DNA from: Homoserinimonas sp044769865
GTDB taxonomy: Bacteria > Actinomycetota > Actinomycetes > Actinomycetales > Microbacteriaceae
NCBI RefSeq assembly: GCF_044769865.1
Contig: NZ_JBIZWA010000002.1
Span: 620,001-684,000, forward strand
Direction: 5' to 3'
DNA length: 64,000 nucleotides
Part shown: positions 43,116 through 51,547 of the stretch, one piece after another
How positions within the stretch are numbered: the stretch's first letter is position 1
Layout of the letters: every line of letters begins with the position of its first letter
Notes under the pieces: model-generated
Told to the model about the DNA's origin: nothing
What the model saw: the letters and a program-made list of their open reading frames with translations, nothing else
Databases searched by the model: none
Program-made: the position numbers and the translations under genes

Positions 43116-43988
43116 ATGGACCACGAGTTCGGGGACGGCTACGAGTCAACCTTCCTGGCTACCAATGTGCCGCTGCCGCGACCCGAGCACGGACGCCGCG
43201 TAGCCGAGCTCCCCTACACGCACTTCACTGTCCTTCACGATCGGGAGCGACGCCTCGCGACCGCAACCGCCGTGAACATCGATGGCGCCAGTCTCGTGGA
43301 GGTCTCGCGGGGCGATGACTGGCACCTGGAGAGTCGCATCCCCGCCGATGAACAGGCCGGGCCTGCGCTCTATCGCAACAACGACCTCGATCGCGGGCAC
43401 CTGGTGCGGCGCCGGGACCCTGTGTGGGGTGCTCAGGATGTTGCGCAGAGAGCAAACCTCGACACCTTCGCCTACACGAACGCCGCACCCCAGGCATCCG
43501 GTTTCAACCAGTCGAAGCTCCTCTGACTTGGCCTCGAGGATCACGTATTGGAGCACGCGCGGGCCCACTCGCTGCGCCTGACGGTGTTCACGGGGCCAGT
43601 GCTCGCAGATGCAGACCCGCTCTATCGGGGCGTGCAGATTCCGCTGGCGTTCTGGAAGATCGCCATCTGGTCGGATGCGGCCGGGGCGCTCGCGGCGGCC
43701 GGCTTTCTCCTTGAACAGGGCGCCGAGCTCGATGGTGTCGACCTGCAGGAGGCGTTCCACCGTGCTGAGGCGAGCGAGGCGACTCCCCCGCTGGGACCGT
43801 TCCGCACCTTCCAGGTGCCGATCCGGGACATCGAGCGGCTGACGCAGGTGGCGATTTGCTCGACGTCACAGAGTTCGGTGCCGACCCGGCGCCCGAGTCC
43901 GGTGATGATGCTGCGGCGATCCGAGACGCGATCGCGGCGGCAGATTCGGGCGACGAGGTCGTGCTTCCACCGGGCACCTACGATCTGA
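43116..43988 (+). pseudogene. DNA/RNA non-specific endonuclease, interrupted by a stop codon
   Basis: The frame from ATG 43116 encodes the first half of a NUC-type endonuclease, with the DRGHLVRR active-site motif (about residues 94-101) and NLDTFAYTNAAPQ. It stops at TGA 43524-43526 after FNQSKLL. The same frame then continues LGLEDHVLEHARAHSLRLTV...FTGPVL up to QVPIRDIERLT near 43848, so a TGG-to-TGA change in the conserved WLGLED segment is the simplest explanation. Beyond 43850 the frame (to 43988) no longer resembles the family and overlaps the beta-helix gene. A TACTCT box 7 bases before the ATG suggests it was once leaderless. Confidence 0.82.
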
Positions 43989-44941
43989 AGTCCACCCACC
44001 CGAATGACGACTCGGCGAACCTCCTGCTCCGCAGCGGAGTTCACCTGCGCGGCGCCGGCGCGAGCAAGACCGTGCTCGTCACGTCGTTCGATGGCGACGA
44101 CGACAGCCGCGTCATCCGGGGTGCCGGTGTCACCGACGTCATCGTGGCTGACCTCACCATTACGTCGCGCCACGACGGCCCCCTCGCCGACGACCCGAAC
44201 GACGCGGATGCTGGGGGCGGCCCAATGTATGGCATCCATCTCGGCCCGCGCGACGGCCGACCCAGCAGCCACATGCTCGTCGAGCACGTGCGTGTCGAGC
44301 GGTTCGAGCGGCACGGAATCTCGGCGAAGGCGACGCGTGAGGTGACCCTCGCCGACAACCACCTGGCGGATGCCACGGGCGTCGGGCCGGGCGGACGTGG
44401 CTACGGAATCGCCATCGAGGGCACGGCAGACCAGCGCGATCCTCGGGCCGAAGACGATTCCCGGCACAACTTCGTGGTCGGTAACAGGGCCGGGAATGCG
44501 CTCGGCAACTCCGGCGGCAAGAAGCACAAGCACGACGCGAGCGGCGAACACAACTGGGTACACGGGAACACACTGAAAAACAACGAGCGGGGGATCCTCG
44601 TCATCCTCGGCACCCCCGACACGGTGGTGGAGGACAACGACATCACGGCTGGAGATGAGTCGATGGTCGGGATCGAAGTGCGGAACGGGCCCGGAACGAT
44701 CATCCGCAACAACAGGATCAGCGGCGGCGAGGGCGACTTCTGGGCGATACGGCTGCGAGAGGATGACGGAGCCGACGGCCGAGGCAGAGGCGTGCCGCGT
44801 GCTGTTGCGGTGACCGACAACAGGATTCAGCGCTCCCCGAATGGCATCCGTATCGATGCCGGTGACGACATCGAGCTGGCCGACAACCGGCTCAGTGACA
44901 TCGGCGACACGAAGGTGCGGGGCTCCGACAGCGTCGACTGA
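43856..44941 (+). CDS. Right-handed beta-helix (pectate lyase-like) repeat protein
   Basis: A 361-residue protein. It begins LDVTEFGADPAPESGDDAAA and VLPPGTYDL, the usual N-terminal capping region of pectate-lyase-superfold proteins. Regular turns with Asn ladders follow (ADNHLAD, GNTLKNNERGI, EDNDITAG, RNNRISGG, TDNRIQRS, ADNRLSD). Only a TTG at 43856 is available as a start and there is no signal peptide or ribosome site, so the 5' end may have been lost at the junction with the broken endonuclease. The substrate is unknown. Confidence 0.7.
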   Translation: MLDVTEFGADPAPESGDDAAAIRDAIAAADSGDEVVLPPGTYDLKSTHPNDDSANLLLRSGVHLRGAGASKTVLVTSFDGDDDSRVIRGAGVTDVIVADLTITSRHDGPLADDPNDADAGGGPMYGIHLGPRDGRPSSHMLVEHVRVERFERHGISAKATREVTLADNHLADATGVGPGGRGYGIAIEGTADQRDPRAEDDSRHNFVVGNRAGNALGNSGGKKHKHDASGEHNWVHGNTLKNNERGILVILGTPDTVVEDNDITAGDESMVGIEVRNGPGTIIRNNRISGGEGDFWAIRLREDDGADGRGRGVPRAVAVTDNRIQRSPNGIRIDAGDDIELADNRLSDIGDTKVRGSDSVD

Positions 44942-44999
44942 GGATGGCGGTAGTGTGACCGGCATCCGAGCCGGTGAACGAGTGGAAGAGAGACGCACT

Positions 45000-45410
45000 G
45001 TGGCTGCGAAGGAACCCGCGATGTCGCCATCCAACATGCCCGTTGCGGAGGCGCTCGAGCGTGCAACGGGGCCGCGCCGCGCCGAGGCCGAAGAGCTTCT
45101 CGCGCTCCACAGAGAAGTCAGCGGACACGAGCCCGTCGTCTGGGCAGGCCGGATCGTCGGCTTCGGGGAGTACGAGTACCGCTACGAGAGCGGCCATGGC
45201 GGACGGGCGCCTGAACTCGCCTTCGCGACGGGCACCAAGCACACCATCTACCTCGAGCGGGACTTCGCCCAACAGTGGCCGGACCTGTTGGAGAGGCTCG
45301 GCCCGCACCGCGCCAGCACGGCATGCCTCTATCTCACCCGCCTCACCGGGGTGGACCGGGACGTGCTTCGAGAGCTCCTCGAGCGCTCACTCGCTGCGAC
45401 CCGGGAGTGA
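45000..45410 (+). CDS. DUF1801-family protein
   Basis: A 136-residue protein with DUF1801 features: RRAEAEELLALHREVSGHEPVVWAG, IVGFGEYEYRYESG and a C-terminal CLYLTRLTGVDRDVLRELL. Members are small alpha/beta proteins of unknown role. The GTG at 45000 has GGAAGAGAG upstream; the ATG at 45021 is an alternative. The AlkZ-like pseudogene starts 12 bases later. Confidence 0.8.
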   Translation: MAAKEPAMSPSNMPVAEALERATGPRRAEAEELLALHREVSGHEPVVWAGRIVGFGEYEYRYESGHGGRAPELAFATGTKHTIYLERDFAQQWPDLLERLGPHRASTACLYLTRLTGVDRDVLRELLERSLAATRE

Positions 45411-45422
45411 CAGGCGCCTCCA

Positions 45423-46198
45423 ATGGACCTCACCGCGACGGATGCCCGGCGACAGCGCTGGCACACCCAACTGTTGGGCGGTTCGTCGCTCACCCCCGCC
45501 GAAGTCGTGCGGCGTGCCGTGGCCCTGCAGGGACAGGACCTCCCCGGCGTGCTGCGGGCGATCGCTATCCGCTCGCGTGCGGAGACGACACTCGCCGACG
45601 TGCGCGCGGCGTTCGATGCGGGAGAACTCGTGCGCTCGTGGCCCATGCGCGGCACCCTCTTCGCGACCACGCCCGAGCAGCTGGCCGCCCTGCTGCACTT
45701 CTGCTGACCCTCTCCCCCGCGCACGAACCAGCTGACCCCGATGCGGCGCTCGCCGCGGTGGTGCGCGGCTACGTCTCGGCGAGGGGGCCCGTGACGGAGG
45801 CTGACCTGGCGTGGTGGACGAAACTGCCGCTCGGCGTGCTGCGCCGCGCCGTGGCATCCGTCGACGACCTGGTCACCGTCTCGGTGGACGGCGCGACCGC
45901 ATGGATGATCGGCGAAGCGACGTCGGCGGAAGCGAGCGGGGTCACGCTCGTGCCGGCCTTTGACGAGTGGATCCTCGGCTACGCAGACCGCTCGCTCGTC
46001 GCGAGCCCGCGGATGCTCGCGGCGCTCGTCCCCGGAAACAACGGCGTGTTCCGCCCCGCAGTCCTGGTCGACGGCGTCGTCGTGGGGACCTGGCGGATGC
46101 CGCGCGACAAGCAGCCCGTCGTCGACATCGTCGAGAACGTGCCGGCGCGAACGCGAAGCGCGATCGACGCCGCCGTCGCTTCGTGGCCGCACGGGTAG
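45423..46198 (+). pseudogene. AlkZ-like winged-helix DNA glycosylase, internally deleted
   Basis: The first 94 codons (45423-45707) encode the N-terminal part of an AlkZ/HTH_42 protein: RRQRWHTQLLGG, VVRRAVALQGQDLPGV, GELVRSWPMRGTLFATTPEQ. It stops at TGA just after ALLHFC. From about 45700 another frame resumes with AALAAVVRGYVSARGPVTEADLAWW and continues to the normal end, including FDEWILGYADRSL and NNGVFRPAVLVDG. Family proteins are about 350-400 residues; together these pieces give about 255. About a third of the middle is missing and the join is out of frame. Confidence 0.82.
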
Positions 46199-46253
46199 CC
46201 TTGAGACGCGACGACTGGAGGATGCAATCACCCCGCACGAGAACCGAACCATC

Positions 46254-47081
46254 ATGGCTCGCCCTTGGACTTCCATCCCGCCGGGGCCGCATGACATCCG
46301 TCTCGTCGTCTGCGACATGGATGGTTCCCTGCTGACGGATGACGGAAACGTGCCCGAGTCGTTCTGGCCCCTCCTCGAGGTGATGCAGTCACGCGGGATC
46401 GCGTTCGTGCCCGCGAGCGGACGCCAGTACGCCACCCTGAGTGAGGTGTTCTCGCGAGTGCCGGGCGACCTCACCTATGTCGCGGAGAACGGCAACCTCG
46501 TGGTGCAGGGTGGGAAGGTCTTGTCGTCGACGGCCATGGATGCCGCCACCGTGCAGCGGGTGATCGAGACAGTGCGGCACAGCGAGAAGAACCTCGGCCT
46601 TGTGGTGTGTGGCCTTGCCAGCGCCTACATCGACAACAGCGAACCGGCGTTCCTTGCCGAGGCCCAGAAGTACTATGCCCGCCTTGAGACCGTCGCAGAC
46701 CTGATGGACGTCAGCGACGACGTGCTCAAGCTGGCTATCTGCGACTTCACGGATGCGGAGGACACCGCGGGCACGACCTTCCGCGAGCTCGCCGAGACCC
46801 ACCAGGTGGTCGTCTCGGGCAAGCGTTGGGTCGACATCATGAACGATGGCGTCGACAAGGGTCGTGGTGTGCGAAAGCTGCAGGAAGCATCCGGGGTCAC
46901 GCCGGCCCGGACGGTCGTCTTCGGCGACTACCTCAACGACCTGCAGATGCTGGATGCGGCGGACTGGTCGTTCGCGATGGCCAACGCGCACCCGACGGTG
47001 CGCGACAACGCCCGCTATCTCGCGCCCAGCAACCAGGAGCACGGCGTCGTCACGGCACTGGAGCACCTGCTCGGGATCTGA
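46254..47081 (+). CDS. HAD-superfamily hydrolase, Cof/YbiV-like sugar phosphatase
   Basis: A 275-residue HAD phosphatase. Motif I is VVCDMDGSLLTDDG (catalytic Asp near residue 21), the substrate loop is PASGRQYATL, the C2B cap lies in the middle, and motifs III/IV are in KGRGVRKLQ and VFGDYLNDLQML. Such enzymes dephosphorylate sugar phosphates or similar metabolites. The frame is open upstream to 45960, but those codons overlap the AlkZ remnant. The ATG at 46254 begins MARPWTSIPPGP. Confidence 0.86.
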   Translation: MARPWTSIPPGPHDIRLVVCDMDGSLLTDDGNVPESFWPLLEVMQSRGIAFVPASGRQYATLSEVFSRVPGDLTYVAENGNLVVQGGKVLSSTAMDAATVQRVIETVRHSEKNLGLVVCGLASAYIDNSEPAFLAEAQKYYARLETVADLMDVSDDVLKLAICDFTDAEDTAGTTFRELAETHQVVVSGKRWVDIMNDGVDKGRGVRKLQEASGVTPARTVVFGDYLNDLQMLDAADWSFAMANAHPTVRDNARYLAPSNQEHGVVTALEHLLGI

Positions 47082-47173
47082 GCGGTCGGGCACAGATAGA
47101 CTCCGATCGCTCCCATCCCGCGCCACCGAGTCGAAAGCAGGCCCTTGACGCCACGTCCCTCTCGCGCCCGAGG

Positions 47174-47560
47174 ATGACCACCGCCGAGGCCGTCGGCATC
47201 ATCGGCGAGCTCATGTCGTGGATCGGCGGCGTGGTTGGAATTCTCTGCCTCGCGGTCGCACTCCTGCTGCGCGTGGCCGGCGGCAAGCGCCAGCCCGTGC
47301 AGGTCACGGTGGTCGACGACCTCGAACAGCGCCTCGTCGCCATCTGGACCGTCGACGACCGCACCTACTCGCAGGCGCTCGACCCGAGCATCCGCCTCTC
47401 CGACTGGACTGTCACGGGATATGTCTCCCCGGCCCGCCCCGAGCGCGTGACGTTCCACAGGCGTTCACAGGCCGAGCGGATCTTCATGACGCTGGCGATG
47501 GTCATGCTGGCCACCGGCGTGGCCGGCTTCATCGTGTCGTTGGTCTCGCTGCTCTTCTGA
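47174..47560 (+). CDS. Hypothetical two-span membrane protein
   Basis: A 128-residue protein with a membrane helix at each end (about residues 14-34, IGGVVGILCLAVALLLRVAG; about 106-126, MVMLATGVAGFIVSLVSLLF). Between them is a 65-residue soluble segment (TVVDDLEQRLVAIWTVDDRT...ERVTFHRRSQAERI). The family is not recognised. The ATG closely follows GAGG. It is placed 92 bases after the HAD gene. Confidence 0.6.
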   Translation: MTTAEAVGIIGELMSWIGGVVGILCLAVALLLRVAGGKRQPVQVTVVDDLEQRLVAIWTVDDRTYSQALDPSIRLSDWTVTGYVSPARPERVTFHRRSQAERIFMTLAMVMLATGVAGFIVSLVSLLF

Positions 47561-47565
47561 CGACC

Positions 47566-47772
47566 TCACGCCGACGAGGTGCGGATGCGCACCTCGCGCT
47601 CCATGCGCTTCTCATGACGGGCGCGGCCCTTGAGCGCTTCTGCTTCCCGGCTCTTGGGAGGGGCGTTCGTAACGAGGTCATCGAGCAGCCGTCGCGTGGT
47701 CTGCGCGATCTCGTCGATCGCCCGCTCGAACGCCTCGGCATTCGCGCGCGATGGGTGGGTCGACCCACTCAC
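47566..47772 (-). pseudogene. 5'-truncated DUF2277 gene
   Basis: The 68 codons encode VSGSTHPSRANAEAFERAID and LLDDLVTNAPPKSREAEAL, the C-terminal two thirds of a DUF2277 protein. The usual N terminus (beginning MCRNI, about 30 residues) is missing. Upstream of the GTG at 47772, which is normally the Val of KVSG, the DNA instead encodes a tautomerase on the opposite strand. The break is within a few bases of 47772, next to a 14-bp palindrome GTGGGTCGACCCAC at 47755-47768. Confidence 0.75.
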
Positions 47773-47775
47773 CTC

Positions 47776-48047
47776 TTGTCGAGCATGCGCCGAGCCGGTT
47801 CATCACGCCCGACGGGCTCAATGAACCGGAGCGATACACGATCGTCACGATCGATTGCTTTGCGGGCCGCACCATCGATGCCAAGCGTCGGCTGTTCGCC
47901 GAGCTCCGCGACCGACTCCACGAGGCAGCCGGAATCCCACCCGGCCATGTCACGGTGATCCTGCACGAGATCGACCCTCAGAACTGGGGAATGAGCACCG
48001 GAATACCCGCCGCAGACGCCGACCTCGGATTCGACATTCACGTCTGA
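47776..48047 (+). pseudogene. 5'-truncated tautomerase-family gene
   Basis: The segment encodes VEHAPSRFITPDGLN, VTIDCFAGRTIDAKRRLFAE and VTVILHEIDPQNWGM. This is the C-terminal two thirds of a tautomerase (4-oxalocrotonate tautomerase-like) protein. The N-terminal part with the catalytic first proline is absent. The chance in-frame ATG at 47751 lies in the antisense of the DUF2277 fragment. It is therefore head-to-head with that fragment and broken at the same point. Confidence 0.7.
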
Positions 48048-48161
48048 GCTGCGGTCAAAGGTCGTTTCCAGAAGCACCCTGTGCCTGCGAACGCGTCGCC
48101 GAGCAGTTACAGACGCCGGGGCGTTGCTGATGCCAAGTCCGTTCAGCCCATAAGCCGGGCG

Positions 48162-48380
48162 CTAGTTGCAGCTGAACTGCATGGTGCCCGTTCCGAGGGC
48201 AGTGTCGGACCCGCTCCAGGGCTGTCCGGTGATGACATAGCCGTCGCCATCCTCGACGAGTGAGAACTCACCACCGAGGCTGCTGCCGATCGCGAGGAAG
48301 TCGTCCGTGGACTGGAACGGCCCGTCCGCACCGATGTCGATGCGGAACTCGCCATCCTCAAACGTCGCCGAGGTCATCAC
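48162..48380 (-). pseudogene. C-terminal fragment of a lipoprotein-like secreted protein
   Basis: About 72 codons (TSATFEDGEFRIDIGADGPF...LGTGTMQFSCN), resembling the C-terminal half of LpqH-type lipoproteins that end with a disulfide-forming cysteine. There is no signal peptide, and upstream the DNA switches to an EAL domain on the other strand. The GTG at 48380 is probably just an internal codon. The family call is tentative. Confidence 0.5.
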
Positions 48381-48383
48381 GGA

Positions 48384-48738
48384 TGCCCCGCACGCCCACG
48401 AGAATTTGGAGCGCCTTCACCAGCTGGGCATCCGTCTCTCTGTGGACGACTTCGGCACCGGGCACGCCGGTTTCTCGTATCTCTCCGACTTTCCGATCGA
48501 TGAGATCAAAATTGACCGTTCCTTCGTCAGCAAACTCGGCGTCTCCCCGGAAGCGACTGCGATCATCACAAGCTGCATCGAACTCGCCCACGCACTCGAT
48601 GTCACAGTCGTCGCTGAGGGCGTCGAAACCCGTGAGCAACTCGCGGGTCTCACCGAACTCGGCTGCGACATTGCCCAGGGGTTCCACTACTCACGACCAC
48701 TCAAAGCCGAAGCACTTGGCGGCTTCCTCAGCGTGTAA
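48384..48738 (+). pseudogene. C-terminal fragment of an EAL-domain phosphodiesterase
   Basis: It encodes LERLHQLGIRLSVDDFGTG, then FPIDEIKIDRSFVSKLG, VVAEGVETREQLAGL and CDIAQGFHYSRPLKAEALGG. This is the second half of an EAL (cyclic-di-GMP phosphodiesterase) domain containing the DDFGTG loop and the catalytic EGVE. The EAL motif itself and the first half are missing, so it cannot be active alone. The 5' end merges into the antisense of the lipoprotein fragment near 48366-48390. Confidence 0.8.
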
Positions 48739-48791
48739 GTCGCTGCTCGTTCCGGACCTCGATACCACCGGGGCCGGTCTCCCTCAGTCGC

Positions 48792-49835
48792 TCACGCGTG
48801 CGGTACGACGACTGCACGGCCCGAGAGCTTGCCGTCGTGGAGGTCGTGGTAAGCCTGCAGCGCGTCATCCATTGAGTAACGGGTGACACTCGGGGTGATC
48901 TGGCCGGCGCGGTAGAGGGCAGCCACCTCGTGCAGTTCTTCGATGGTGCCCCAGTAGGTGTTGGTGAGTTCTGCCTCGTAGGGGTTCGAGTAGAAGTCCC
49001 ACTGGGTGGGCGACCCGGCGACCCCAATGACGGTGATGCGCCCCTGGCGTCGCACGACCTTCTGCGCGAGCCCGATCGTCTGGGTCACCCCGACGAAGTC
49101 GAAGACCGCATCGACACCTTGCCCGCCGGTGAGCTCACGGATGCGCTCCACTTGGTCGTCGCCGCCCGGCACGGTCACCGCGCCTGCCTTCTCTGCCTCA
49201 GCCATCGCCTCCGGCTTCATGTCGGTCGCAATGACGGTCGCCCCGGTGAGCACGCGCAGGAGCTGGACCCCCAGCTGGCCGAGCCCGCCGAGCCCGATCA
49301 CGAGGGCGGTCTTTCCACCGCCGGCAAGCTTCGGCAGCGACAATTTGATGGCGTGGTACGGGGTCAGGGCGGCATCGGCGAGCGGCGCGGCATCCACCGG
49401 GTCGGCATCGCCGAGTGGGACGAGGTTCCGCGCGGGCACCGTCATGTATTCGGCCATGCCGCCGTCGCGTCCCAGCCCGGTCGCGAGGTAGGGCTGGGTC
49501 TCTGCGTTGTAACAGTAGGTGTCCTGGCCGCGAGAGCAGGCGGGGCAGCGGCCACAGCCGATGGGGCCGTAGACCAGGTAGGCCTCCCCCTTCTCGAAGC
49601 CGGTCACACCTTCGCCAACCTCCTCGACCCAGCCGGAGTTCTCGTGGCCCAGCGTGTAGCTGGGGGCCAGCTGCTCCCCCATGCTCTCGTCGAACTGCTC
49701 GAAGATCGCGACGTCGGAGTGGCAGGCACCCGCGCCGGCAATCTTCAGCAGCACCTCGCCGGGGGCGGGCGTCGGGCGTTCAACTTCCTCGAGCGTGGGG
49801 AAGGTCTTCCACTGCGTGAAGCGCACGGCTTTCAT
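48792..49835 (-). CDS. Zinc-dependent NAD(P) alcohol dehydrogenase
   Basis: A 347-residue MDR enzyme. Catalytic zinc ligands are in GACHSDVA (about 38) and LGHENSGWVEEVG (about 62). The structural zinc loop is GCGRCPACSRGQDTYC. The cofactor loop is GLGGLGQLGVQLLRVL, then ATDMKPE. GGAGGA lies 5 bases before the ATG. Length and motifs fit the broad-range aryl/alkyl alcohol dehydrogenases. The 162-bp gap upstream shows no gene. Confidence 0.9.
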   Translation of the reverse strand: MKAVRFTQWKTFPTLEEVERPTPAPGEVLLKIAGAGACHSDVAIFEQFDESMGEQLAPSYTLGHENSGWVEEVGEGVTGFEKGEAYLVYGPIGCGRCPACSRGQDTYCYNAETQPYLATGLGRDGGMAEYMTVPARNLVPLGDADPVDAAPLADAALTPYHAIKLSLPKLAGGGKTALVIGLGGLGQLGVQLLRVLTGATVIATDMKPEAMAEAEKAGAVTVPGGDDQVERIRELTGGQGVDAVFDFVGVTQTIGLAQKVVRRQGRITVIGVAGSPTQWDFYSNPYEAELTNTYWGTIEELHEVAALYRAGQITPSVTRYSMDDALQAYHDLHDGKLSGRAVVVPHA

Positions 49836-49997
49836 CTGGTCCTCCTACCGGCAACGCCGCGGCACGTTCACGGCACCGAGAGACGACGCTGCACTCTTAG
49901 CGGATACTAACCACGCTGCATCCACGTTGACAGGGTCAGCGCGCAACAATGCGACTGCCCAACAGACGCCCAGCGTTCTCGATGGGGTCGACGCGCG

Positions 49998-50675
49998 TCA
50001 TCTGACCGTCTCCTCGGGCTCGTGTTCATCGTCTTCGTGCTCCAAGGCCTCGAGGACCTCGAAGGACGATTCGACATCGCCGCGCCATGCTTCGATGCCT
50101 TCACGGATCGCGAGCACCGCGACGGCGAGGGCGGCCACGGAATCGGCCCACCACCAACCGAACAGGCTGTTCAGAGCGAGGCCGATGAAGACCGCTCCCG
50201 AGAGGTAGATGCAGAGGACGAGCTGCCGAGCGTCAGCCATGACGCTCTTCGAGTCCAGTTCGCGACCGGTGTGCATCTCGAACAAGGCGAGGAGGGGCAT
50301 GACGACCAGACTGAGCGCTGTGATCCCGAGTCCGAAAGGACTATGTTCGGGCCCCTCCACCCGAACAAGGCTCAGGACAGCGTCGATCGAGACGTAGGCC
50401 GCGAGGGCGAAGAAGGCGATACCGATCGCCTTCACCGTAACTTTCTCCCAGCGCTCCGGTTCTTTGCGGGTGAACTGCCATGCGATCGCGGCCGCGGACA
50501 GCACTTCCACGATGGAGTCCAGGCCGAACCCGATCAGGGCGGCGGAGGACGCGACAGTACCGGCCCACATCGCAACGATGGCTTCGATGACGTTGTACGT
50601 GATCGTGAAAGCGACGATGAAGCGGACGCGACGATGCAGCGTGGAACGACGCTCAGTGGTCAGTGGCACGCTCAT
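49998..50675 (-). CDS. Cation diffusion facilitator (CDF) family transporter
   Basis: A 225-residue membrane protein with about six helices. CDF traits are FGLDSIVEVLSAAAIAWQF (the metal-site Asp near residue 51) and WADSVAALAVAVLAIREG (second site). It lacks a long cytoplasmic CTD and ends with an acidic tail (EDDEHEPEETVR). Its ATG overlaps the regulator stop (ATGA), so it should export the metal sensed by the CmtR-like protein (Cd/Pb/Zn range; inference). Confidence 0.88.
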   Translation of the reverse strand: MSVPLTTERRSTLHRRVRFIVAFTITYNVIEAIVAMWAGTVASSAALIGFGLDSIVEVLSAAAIAWQFTRKEPERWEKVTVKAIGIAFFALAAYVSIDAVLSLVRVEGPEHSPFGLGITALSLVVMPLLALFEMHTGRELDSKSVMADARQLVLCIYLSGAVFIGLALNSLFGWWWADSVAALAVAVLAIREGIEAWRGDVESSFEVLEALEHEDDEHEPEETVR

Positions 50676-51031
50676 GCGGTCGCTCCCGTTCCGCAGCAGC
50701 CAGGGACGGTGCACGAGTCGTCGAGGCACGGGGCGTTCTCGTCGACGGCTAGAGTCACGTCGACGAGTGCGGTGAGCGCGGCCGCTAGGTGCGGATCCGC
50801 GATTTCATATCGCGTCTGCCGCCCCTCCGGTTCTGCCACCACGATTCCGCAATCGCGCAGACACGTTAGGTGATTAGAGACGTTCGACCGGGACAGTTCC
50901 AACGACCGCGAAAGCACGGCAGGGTAGCTTGGTCCGCCGAGCAGCGTCATCAGGATTCGGGAACGGGTCGGATCGGCCATCGCTCGACCGAGACGGTTCA
51001 TTACGTCAATACGAGAAGCTATAGTCAGCAT
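50672..51031 (-). CDS. cmtR: ArsR/SmtB-family metal sensor, CmtR type
   Basis: A 119-residue winged-helix repressor very like mycobacterial CmtR: ADPTRSRILMTLLGG, then RSNVSNHLTCLRDCGIV with the two recognition-helix cysteines (CmtR Cys57/Cys61 equivalents), and a third cysteine in VDENAPCLDD. An additional C-terminal Cys cluster (SCTVPGCCG) is present. CmtR proteins sense Cd(II)/Pb(II). TATAGT lies 6 bases before the ATG, so the gene is probably leaderless, and the operator overlaps both. It is coupled to the CDF gene. Confidence 0.88.
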   Translation of the reverse strand: MLTIASRIDVMNRLGRAMADPTRSRILMTLLGGPSYPAVLSRSLELSRSNVSNHLTCLRDCGIVVAEPEGRQTRYEIADPHLAAALTALVDVTLAVDENAPCLDDSCTVPGCCGTGATA

Positions 51032-51043
51032 CCAATGACTATA
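51020..51043. promoter_or_regulatory. Putative CmtR operator overlapping promoter and start codon
   Basis: TATAGTCA (51020-51027) and TGACTATA (51036-51043) are perfect 8-bp arms around an 8-base spacer. One arm supplies the TATAGT -10 box of the regulator gene and the other lies in codons 2-5. The site also sits just before the divergent arsenite-transporter remnant, so it would control both directions. Confidence 0.7.
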
Positions 51044-51085
51044 CAGCAGTCACTGATCAATGCCGGGGCTGGGAGAATGGGCAGC

Positions 51086-51213
51086 ATGCGTACTGGGGTC
51101 GAATGGGTGGAACGACACCAGGTGGCGCTCTATCTCATCGCCCTTCTCATCGGTGCCGGTGTAGGACTTCTGATCCCCGGAGTCGCGCATCCGGCAGAGG
51201 GCGCTATCAACCG
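51086..51213 (+). pseudogene. N-terminal remnant of an arsenite/bile-acid symporter-type transporter
   Basis: After GGGAG and an ATG at 51086 the DNA encodes RTGVEWVERHQVALYLIALL, then GAGVGLLIPGV and AHPAEGAIN. This is the start and first helix of an arsenic-resistance (ACR3/SBF-type) permease. Homology ends at about 51211. The frame runs on into unrelated sequence. The rest of the gene is absent from the window. Confidence 0.7.
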
Positions 51214-51239
51214 CCGTCGACACGAACTCCGAAACGACA

Positions 51240-51271
51240 AAATCCCTCCCGACAACTGCCGGAAGGGATTT
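51240..51271. terminator. Hairpin AAATCCCT / AGGGATTT
   Basis: AAATCCCT (51240-51247) and AGGGATTT (51264-51271), with inner CCG/CGG pairing, form a symmetrical stem with A/T-rich ends that could work in both directions. It lies just right of the truncated transporter. Confidence 0.6.
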
Positions 51272-51291
51272 CGCATGAAGTTTTTGGACCA

Positions 51292-51329
51292 GTTCTTAGA
51301 ACGGCCCATTGGTGGGCTGTTCCAAGAAC
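51292..51329. repeat. Long 17-bp inverted repeat in the gap before the surface protein
   Basis: GTTCTTAGAACGGCCCA, loop TTGG, then TGGGCTGTTCCAAGAAC. The stem has one A-C mismatch and one G-U pair. No coding function is seen in 51214-51547. It may be a terminator for the large surface-protein gene, whose stop is 219 bases to the right, or a structured RNA; both are guesses. Confidence 0.5.
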
Positions 51330-51547
51330 TCAAAGTCCGCCGGTATCGCGGGGCTCTTTCCCATGCGCGGAAGTCGTTTTCCTCCACACCCCTCCGGATT
51401 TTCCTCTTTTCGAGGAGCCCGGTCGGTCTCTCTTTGGAGCGCCCCCGCCCCTGGATGCGCTCAGCCCTGATGTGGCCAACCACGTTTACGATCGACAGGG
51501 GCAGAGATGCATCTCTTCGAGCCGCTGCAGACAGTGTCGAGAATCCG

